Source: Paenibacillus sp. GSMTC-2017
GTDB taxonomy: Bacteria; Bacillota; Bacilli; Paenibacillales; Paenibacillaceae
Assembly (NCBI RefSeq): GCF_016019935.1
Contig: NZ_JAECMT010000001.1
Location: 124,022-188,021 of the forward strand
DNA: 64,000 nucleotides
Direction: 5' to 3'
In this document: in pieces, positions 58,383-64,000 of the stretch
Position numbering within the stretch: position 1 is the stretch's first letter
How the letters are laid out: the number at the start of each line of letters is the position of its first letter
Made by a program: the position numbers and the translations under genes
Notes under the pieces: model-generated
The model's input: the letters and a program-made list of their open reading frames with translations, nothing else
Told to the model about the DNA's origin: nothing
Databases searched by the model: none

Positions 58383-59228
58383 ATGTACTATTTAAATCAC
58401 AGATTTCAAATCGTAAAAGAAGCTGATATTATCATTTTAAAAAATTGTATTTCGAATAATGCATTAGTTACATTTATTGATAAAGGGATTGATTTGGATA
58501 AGTTTAAACAAATCATGTATTTTGGTCAGAATAAAGATATGGATCATTCTATGGAGTCTTCAGAGATGAATCTATTAATCGACTCATTTCCGTCTAGTTT
58601 TACTTTTTGTTCTGATCATAGAACAACATCACTGTTTGTTTTTATAAGACAGTATACAGAGTTTTTATTACCAGCTTTTATCGCAGTGGATCGACTTGAA
58701 ATGTATTTAAACTATGTTGAAGAAATTATTAAAGAAAAGAAAACTTGTGAAGTGTATTTATCACTAGACAACTCTTTACCTCATATATCAAAACTTCTTT
58801 CAGAAATTCCATTTATGAACATCGCTAACGAGGAAGATCATGATAGTAAGAAAAATTACGATATTGTAATTACAAAAATAAGAGGGTATGAACAAGATAA
58901 GTTATGGATAGAGAAGAGTGAGCATATTTTGTTTTTAAATATAAATCAGAACAGTATTGAAATTGGTCCGCTTGTATTTGCATCCAAATTCAAAATTCCA
59001 AATATTGAAATTGAATCAGTCAAAGCAACCACTAATGTATTAAAGCATGAAGAATTACTGATTTATTTCTTTTTAGAAAGAATATTATATATTTATTTTT
59101 TTAAGCTTTACGATAAAACAAATCAAATTGATTATTTTCCTACACGTAGTCGAATATGTATTGATAGGATGAATTTGCATGGCAATAGCGAACTAATTAC
59201 TATGTATCCAAATTTTCTTGAGGTCTAG
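58383..59228 (+). CDS. Putative RiPP (TOMM) leader-binding/cyclodehydratase-partner protein
   Basis: 281 residues. The middle part resembles the ThiF-like partner domain of azole-forming systems: 'IVKEADIIILKNCISNNALV' early and 'HILFLNINQNSIEIGPLVFA' at about 180-199, where relatives read (W)LPVRxDGxxVxIGPLVxPGxTPC. The Cys pairs that usually bind zinc are absent, and no YcaO domain is fused or adjacent. ATG 58383 follows GTAGGTG. Its TAG stop is the CTAG target site of a MITE. Assignment rests on motif resemblance and the SagB neighbour; confidence in function is low, in coding high. Confidence 0.6.
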   Translation: MYYLNHRFQIVKEADIIILKNCISNNALVTFIDKGIDLDKFKQIMYFGQNKDMDHSMESSEMNLLIDSFPSSFTFCSDHRTTSLFVFIRQYTEFLLPAFIAVDRLEMYLNYVEEIIKEKKTCEVYLSLDNSLPHISKLLSEIPFMNIANEEDHDSKKNYDIVITKIRGYEQDKLWIEKSEHILFLNINQNSIEIGPLVFASKFKIPNIEIESVKATTNVLKHEELLIYFFLERILYIYFFKLYDKTNQIDYFPTRSRICIDRMNLHGNSELITMYPNFLEV

Positions 59229-59399
59229 GGCGTGTCTGAATACTCCGAGGGTAGTAGATTTTGCCGAATTTTCGTTCCATGCAAGGACTTTTGTGAAGGT
59301 GTACCGGGGTACGTCAAGCAAAAGTGACAAAGCAGGGGGCGGAAAGGCGGTGAAAGATGATCCAGAGCGGGTTTTCAGACACGCCCTAGTGTGTTGTGT
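59225..59399. mobile_element. 175-bp MITE with IS5-like ends
   Basis: CTAGGGCGTGTCTGAA (59225-59240) and TTCAGACACGCCCTAG (59384-59399) are perfect inverted repeats, with CTAG as likely 4-bp target duplication (IS5-type YTAR). The interior is GC-rich relative to its flanks and codes for nothing convincing. The target CTAG includes the stop codon of the preceding gene. Confidence 0.85.
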
Positions 59400-59567
59400 G
59401 AATTTATTATTAGAAGAGCAGTGACTACACCATCGATAATTTACATGTATGCATTAGTTTTCACCTTCACTTACGTGAAAGTTGTAAAATGAATTTCACA
59501 GTGGGAAAAAATAAGACCATCAAAAGTCTAAATCAGTTTAGTCTATCCGCCAGAAAAGGGACACAGT

Positions 59568-59633
59568 ATCAACAATGTCGCTTACATGGCCATCGGCATT
59601 GCTCTGGATGAAAACAAGGATGTGCAGGGTTTG
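59568..59633 (+). mobile_element. IS256-type transposase scrap
   Basis: 'NNVAYMAIGIALDENKDVQG' then TGA: a short piece of an IS256-like catalytic domain, different from the copy at 54317. Confidence 0.6.
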
Positions 59634-59714
59634 TGACAGAATTAGGGGCAGATGATGACTCATCTGTCTATTTTGTTACCCGACTAAATTGGTCATCATT
59701 TCGATAGGGGCTCG

Positions 59715-59950
59715 AAATCCACCCTAGAGGTGGACTGCACCGCAATTGTTAGATACAAGCTAACAATTGGAGGTGCAGTTTTTTTATGGCTAAGTTTACG
59801 GCGCAAGACAACATATAAGCTGTAAAAAGATATCTGGAAGGAGTCGAATGATGGGGAAAAATAGATAAAAGTATAGTGGTGGACAAATCTGGGCTCCACG
59901 AATGGATCATGAAATACCAGCATCAAGGACTACACAGGGAAGTCATTTAA
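59715..59950 (+). mobile_element. IS3-family left end and orfA remnant
   Basis: GGACTGCACCGCAATTGTTA dyad region, then 'MAKFTAQDNI', stop, 'AVKRYLEGVE', stop, and 'VDKSGLHEWIMKYQHQGLHR', an IS3/IS150 OrfA. Truncated before orfB, just upstream of the MFS gene. Confidence 0.8.
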
Positions 59951-60043
59951 ATGGAAATCCATTTCATCTCTTTATGCTGTCCGGATCAGCTTGAAAAAGA
60001 TCGAAACGATTTTACAATTACGATTATACAAGGAGGTATACAT

Positions 60044-61321
60044 ATGACTTTATTTGCTAATTCTTCAAAACGAAAGCCCGGAATGCCTTTCGTTCTAACT
60101 ATGGTGTTTATTGATATGTTATGTTTGGGGATCATTATTCCGGTATTGCCAATTCTGGTTGGTACACATACGACAGATCCGAAGTTACAGGCATTCTGGT
60201 ATGGTGCTTTGGTGGTAAGTTATGGATTAATGCAATTTCTCGTTGCTCCTTTGCTAGGGGCGCTTAGTGATCGCTTTGGACGTAGGCCAATTCTGTTGTT
60301 GTCAATCTTTGGTCTCGCAATTAGCAACTTTGCAATTGGAAGTGTATCGTCGCTATGGCTATTGTTACTTGCTCGCATCGTAGCTGGTGCCACAGCAGCG
60401 ACTGACACGGTTGCCAATTCCTATGCCGCCGACATAACACCGCCCGAGGGCCGTGCTAAGGCATTTGGTCAATTTGGTATAGCGTTCGGAATGGGGTTTA
60501 TTTTGGGGCCAGTATTAGGTGGGTTTTTGGCGAATATCGATATGCATTTACCGTTCTATGTTGTCGGAGGATTAGCCTTGCTTAATGGGCTATACGGTCT
60601 ATTCATGCTGCCAGAGTCGCTTCCTGCGAATAAACGCTCATCGTTCTCTATGAGTCGCGTTAACCCGTTTTCCGCTCCTTTGGTATTGATGCGTCGCCAT
60701 GGAATCGGTTCTCTGGTAGTTGTCTGGGCTTTCTTTCAATTAGCATTCGCAATGGTAGCGGAGACTTGGGTTCTCTACACAACCTTCCGATTTGATTGGA
60801 GTGCGAGCATGAATGGCTTAGCTTTGTGCGGTATTGGGCTTGCCACAGCTATTGTTCAGGGAGGTCTGATGGGCGTACTAATGAAGCGTTATGGTGAGGA
60901 GCGTACAGTACTTATTGGTTTATTCATGGCAATTATCGGATACACATTGTATGGTCTTGTTCCTCAGGGTTGGATGATGATTCCGGTCATATTCGTAACA
61001 TTAATCATGTATGCAACAGGACCTGCATTGCTCGCGATCGTGTCAAAAACAACAAAGCCGACAGAGCAGGGTGCGATCATAGGTGCTTTAATGTCTGTGC
61101 GAATGTTGATGGTTGTGATCGGGCCGTTGATCGCTGTCGCTATTCTTGGTTTGGTGGCGGAACAAGTGGGGGAACTGCCTCGTAATGACATGCGTTTTGG
61201 TGTTGTGTTCTTTATTTGTGCTTTTTTACAGGTTATAGGTCTCTTGCTCGGTAATCGTCATTTCAGCCGGATGCGGAAGACATCTAATCTTAGAGAAGTT
61301 GAGCAGGAAGTTAATGTTTAG
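60044..61321 (+). CDS. MFS exporter, TetA-like (DHA1) family
   Basis: 425 residues, 12 TM helices. 'MVFIDMLCLGIIIPVLPILV', motif A 'GALSDRFGRRPILLLSIFG', 'GARIVAGATAATDTVANSY'-like TM4 region, and motif C 'GIAFGMGFILGPVLGG'. AAGGAGG precedes ATG 60044; an earlier in-frame start at 59951 lacks one. 34 bp before the SHMT gene and without a terminator, so it probably exports or confers self-resistance to the product of the NRPS. Confidence 0.9.
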   Translation: MTLFANSSKRKPGMPFVLTMVFIDMLCLGIIIPVLPILVGTHTTDPKLQAFWYGALVVSYGLMQFLVAPLLGALSDRFGRRPILLLSIFGLAISNFAIGSVSSLWLLLLARIVAGATAATDTVANSYAADITPPEGRAKAFGQFGIAFGMGFILGPVLGGFLANIDMHLPFYVVGGLALLNGLYGLFMLPESLPANKRSSFSMSRVNPFSAPLVLMRRHGIGSLVVVWAFFQLAFAMVAETWVLYTTFRFDWSASMNGLALCGIGLATAIVQGGLMGVLMKRYGEERTVLIGLFMAIIGYTLYGLVPQGWMMIPVIFVTLIMYATGPALLAIVSKTTKPTEQGAIIGALMSVRMLMVVIGPLIAVAILGLVAEQVGELPRNDMRFGVVFFICAFLQVIGLLLGNRHFSRMRKTSNLREVEQEVNV

Positions 61322-61355
61322 TATTATACGCGGGCTACTGTTTAATCCTTAGCGA

Positions 61356-62783
61356 ATGAAAGGGTTGATGAAATTGGGAGATGATAGAGATGCAGCAAAT
61401 TTCATGGGAGATTTCGCGCGTGATGGGGTTCATCTATTAGCGAGCGAGGACCCAGACCTATTCAATTTACTGAGCTTAGAGTATCAACGTCAGGTGAATA
61501 CGCTATCTATGATTGCTTCATCCAGCATCGCGAACCCCTCAGTTCTTGCCTGCGAAGGGACGGTGCTCACTAATGTCACGACAGAGGGTTATCCTGGGCA
61601 ACGTTTTCACGGTGGCTGCAAATATATAGATGAAGTAGAGAAAATAGCAATCGAGCGCGCCAAGTTAGCTTTTAATGCACGCTACGTGAATGTTCAACCT
61701 CACTCGGGATCGAGCGCTAATCAGATCGTTATGTTCAGCATACTAAAGCCGGGTGATCGTGTGCTCGGTCTCGGCCTCGATAGTGGTGGACATCTCACGC
61801 ATGGTTCACGTGCATCTTTCTCTGGCCAGGTCTTTGAGTCATTCGCATACGGGCTCGATGCATCAGGATTTATTGATTACGATAATGTATTCGAATTAGC
61901 AAAACGACATCAACCTCGTCTAATTATATGCGGTGCGAGTGCCTATCCTCGAATCATCGACTTTGAACGTTTTCGGCGTATTGCTGACGAAGTTGGGGCA
62001 TTGCTTCTAGCTGATATATCGCATATCGCCGGACTAGTTGCTAGCGGAATTCATCCGAGTCCAATTGATCATGCTCACTTTACTACGACTAGTACTTATA
62101 AGCAGCTATTTGGTCCGCGTGGTGGTCTAATAATGAGTGGACGCGACTGGGAAACTCGAATATCTGAGCGTTCGGAAACATTAGCCGATATCATTCAGCG
62201 TGGTGTGTTTCCGCGCATGCAAGGCACACCGATATTAAGTGAGATAGCAGCCAAGGCACGCGCCTTGGCTATGATCAATACACCACAATTTCGTCTGCTC
62301 GCAGGGAACATTGTAACGAACGCTCGTGTATTGGCAGAAGAGCTATCAGCTTTAGGCTATCGTGTACTGACTGGCGGAACTGATATTCATATGGTACTAG
62401 TAGATATCGGTGAACGCGGGTTGTCGGGCACAATTGCCGAACGCGTACTTGAAGAGTGTGGGATCATTGTAAACAAGAACAAAATACCAAATGACAAAAG
62501 AGGCTCGTTGATAACGAGTGGCATTCGATTTGGAACTAACACGCTAGCTTTGCGGGGCATGGATGCTACGAATATGAAAGACTGTGCGGCACTTATTGAC
62601 AAGGTGCTTTCTAAAGTCGAGCCAATAGATGACACAGAATATAGACTCGACTCTTCTATCGTCGATGACGTGCAGTCTGAAGTCATGGCGCTCTGCAGAC
62701 GTTATCCAATTCCGCAATATCCGCAGTGGACTACGTTTGATATGACAAACGAGGAGGCTAGAATTCAAAAAATGAGTATATAG
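61356..62783 (+). CDS. Divergent serine hydroxymethyltransferase-like PLP enzyme
   Basis: 475 residues, aligned over its length with GlyA: 'LIASSSIANPSVLACEGTVL'-type N-terminus, 'NVQPHSGSSANQIVMFSILK', 'GLGLDSGGHLTHGSRASFSG', 'LLADISHIAGLVASGIHPSP', PLP-Lys in 'TTTSTYKQLFGPRGGLIMSG' and 'GIRFGTNTLALRGM'. It differs from housekeeping SHMT by a TYKQLFGPRGG active site (usually THKTLRGPRGG) and FPRMQGTP (usually FPGxQGGP). Inside a biosynthetic operon it may make or cleave a beta-hydroxy or alpha-methyl amino acid for the NRPS. Start ATG 61356; ATG 61368 is possible. Confidence 0.88.
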   Translation: MKGLMKLGDDRDAANFMGDFARDGVHLLASEDPDLFNLLSLEYQRQVNTLSMIASSSIANPSVLACEGTVLTNVTTEGYPGQRFHGGCKYIDEVEKIAIERAKLAFNARYVNVQPHSGSSANQIVMFSILKPGDRVLGLGLDSGGHLTHGSRASFSGQVFESFAYGLDASGFIDYDNVFELAKRHQPRLIICGASAYPRIIDFERFRRIADEVGALLLADISHIAGLVASGIHPSPIDHAHFTTTSTYKQLFGPRGGLIMSGRDWETRISERSETLADIIQRGVFPRMQGTPILSEIAAKARALAMINTPQFRLLAGNIVTNARVLAEELSALGYRVLTGGTDIHMVLVDIGERGLSGTIAERVLEECGIIVNKNKIPNDKRGSLITSGIRFGTNTLALRGMDATNMKDCAALIDKVLSKVEPIDDTEYRLDSSIVDDVQSEVMALCRRYPIPQYPQWTTFDMTNEEARIQKMSI

Positions 62784-62825
62784 AGTTGTTGGATTAATAG
62801 TTCTCTTTGAGAGTGGGTGATGTTT

Positions 62826-64000
62826 ATGAGTGAGATATCAGAACGTATATCAAAATTATCAGAAGAACGACAAGCACTTTTCAATACTTTACTATCGAAG
62901 AGTAAATCAAATATAAATCGAATTTCACGATATATACGATCTGGAAATATTTCTATGTCGCATGCACAGAAGAGGCTATGGTTTATCGACGAGCTAGATC
63001 CGGGGAACCCAGCCTATACGTGTCCTGTGCCATTAAGGCTGCGAGGGCAACTAGACAAGCAAGCTCTAACAGATAGTCTAAGTGCAGTAGTCAGACGACA
63101 TGAGGTGCTCCGGACAATATATGATATGCATGATGGTCGTCCCATTCAGATCATTAATGAGGATATGCCTTTGCAGTTGCAGCATTTTGACTTCTCGAAT
63201 TTAGAGCCGACGGAGCAGCAAAATGCCATAGATCAGGTAATATTGCAAGACGCTACAACGCCGTTTAACCTGCGGCAAGGACCCATTATGCGTTCGATAC
63301 TCATTTGCCTAAATTCAGAGGAACATGTTTTGGTGGTAGACATTCATCATATCGCCAATGATCATTGGTCAATTGGTGTACTCTTTCGTGAACTCGCGGC
63401 TGTCTATAATGCGCGATTAGGAGTAGAGAGTCAAAGTTTATTAGAGTTGCCGATTCAATATGCCGACTACTCATTATGGCAGCGCGAGCGGTTGAAAGGT
63501 CCAATTGGTGTAGAGCTTCTTAACTTTTGGAAAAATAAGTTGCAAGATCTTCACGTTATCGATCTCCCGACAGATCATCCAAGGCCTGCGACTATATCGC
63601 ACCTTGGTGAGCAGAAACATTTTCAGTTAAAAAAAGAGTTAGTATCACGTTTGCAAGAACTCGCTAAAAAGGAGCACGCATCACTATTTATGGTGCTGCT
63701 AGCCGCGTTTAAAGTTGTACTCGCACGTTACACTGGTCAGACTGATATCTCATTAGGATGCTCCATAACGGGACGAGATCGAGCAGAACTCGAAGGATTA
63801 ATAGGCTTTTTTGTCAATACGATCATTCTGCGTACGCAATTTAACGATGATCCGAGTTTTTGTGAATTGTTGCAACGTGTGCGTACGAACACGCTAGAGG
63901 CATATGCTAATTCGGAGTACCCATTCGATCTACTTGTGCAGGCGCTTAATCCACATCGATCGGCAGACCGCAATCCTCTAGTTTCTGTGATGTTCATGTT
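62826..64000 (+). CDS. Non-ribosomal peptide synthetase, condensation domain (3' incomplete)
   Basis: At least 391 codons, open at the window edge. Short N-terminal helix ('ISERISKLSEERQALFNTLL'), then a condensation domain: C1 'ISMSHAQKRLWFIDEL', C2 'RRHEVLRTIYD', active-site C3 'DIHHIANDHWSIGVLFREL' (HHxxxDxWS), C4 'YADYSLWQRERLKG', C5 'IGFFVNTIILRTQF', and the start of C6/C7 'NSEYPFDLLVQALNPHRS'. The pattern is that of LCL-type elongation or starter C domains, so the enzyme begins by acylating or condensing an upstream building block. GGGTGA precedes ATG 62826, 42 bp after the SHMT gene. Adenylation and carrier domains must lie beyond. Confidence 0.95.
   Translation, partial: MSEISERISKLSEERQALFNTLLSKSKSNINRISRYIRSGNISMSHAQKRLWFIDELDPGNPAYTCPVPLRLRGQLDKQALTDSLSAVVRRHEVLRTIYDMHDGRPIQIINEDMPLQLQHFDFSNLEPTEQQNAIDQVILQDATTPFNLRQGPIMRSILICLNSEEHVLVVDIHHIANDHWSIGVLFRELAAVYNARLGVESQSLLELPIQYADYSLWQRERLKGPIGVELLNFWKNKLQDLHVIDLPTDHPRPATISHLGEQKHFQLKKELVSRLQELAKKEHASLFMVLLAAFKVVLARYTGQTDISLGCSITGRDRAELEGLIGFFVNTIILRTQFNDDPSFCELLQRVRTNTLEAYANSEYPFDLLVQALNPHRSADRNPLVSVMFM

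Noticed and set aside
59225..59424. 68-codon ORF across the MITE
   Set aside because: Its frame is defined by the element's GC-rich interior, with no ribosome site; the inverted ends explain the sequence better.

Overview
The window looks like chromosome from a low-GC, endospore-forming member of the Bacillales, most likely Paenibacillus or a close relative. Support comes from strong GGAGG-type ribosome binding sites, frequent TTG/GTG starts, SpoIIM- and SpoIIP-type sporulation proteins, an S-layer (SLH) surface protein, a thermolysin-type protease carrying FnIII and chitin-binding modules, several ECF sigma factors, and a LoaP-type antiterminator next to an NRPS gene. The genus is an inference; no rRNA or tRNA gene is present.

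Region 1 (1-13 kb): SRPBCC/ArsR pair, secreted M4 protease, OmpR-type two-component system, alpha/beta hydrolase, a frameshifted ECF sigma factor, a large OafA-type acyltransferase with an SGNH domain, a secreted hydrolase, and a siderophore-binding lipoprotein behind an almost perfect Fur box. Region 2 (13-24.6 kb): PAF-acetylhydrolase-like esterase, a secreted protein broken by an amber codon in its signal peptide, a DUF4386 membrane protein, remnants of an FtsX-type permease and a histidine kinase, an intact ECF sigma/anti-sigma pair, an 1112-residue SLH surface protein, a SpoIIM-like protein and an unannotated 55-residue microprotein. Region 3 (24.6-36.5 kb): AraC regulator, a secreted protein, cysteine synthase, a PadR-DUF4180 regulator with two palindromic operators and its hydrolase partner, a decayed methyltransferase, a drug exporter plus YtkA-like lipoprotein behind a G-tract operator, and an 870-residue surface protein built from about 40-residue GELIDE repeats.

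Region 4 (36.5-49.5 kb): small cargo genes. A run at 37.4-40.8 kb resembles an orphan immunity island (DUF5713, DUF4259, TPR-Imm51 and others) with no toxin in view. It is followed by a methyltransferase, a His/Cys-rich 39-residue microprotein with its own RBS and terminator, a BBE-type flavin oxidoreductase, a cytoplasmic astacin-like metalloprotease joined to a lectin-like repeat domain, and an SH3b-SH3b-SpoIIP protein.

Region 5 (49.5-60 kb) is a graveyard: a secreted (SVGVNA)n repeat protein behind phased A-tracts, truncated genes, fragments of IS66, IS256, IS110, IS630 and IS3 elements, a decayed type I restriction system, and a 175-bp MITE. Intact genes stand out in it: an excisionase-like protein, a GAF-LuxR regulator, LoaP, a SagB-type oxidoreductase and a protein resembling the leader-binding partner of azole-forming RiPP systems. 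Region 6 (60-64 kb) is the start of a biosynthetic operon: MFS exporter, divergent serine hydroxymethyltransferase and an NRPS opening with a condensation domain that runs off the window. The best candidate for an undescribed system is this LoaP / SagB / RiPP-partner / SHMT / NRPS neighbourhood.
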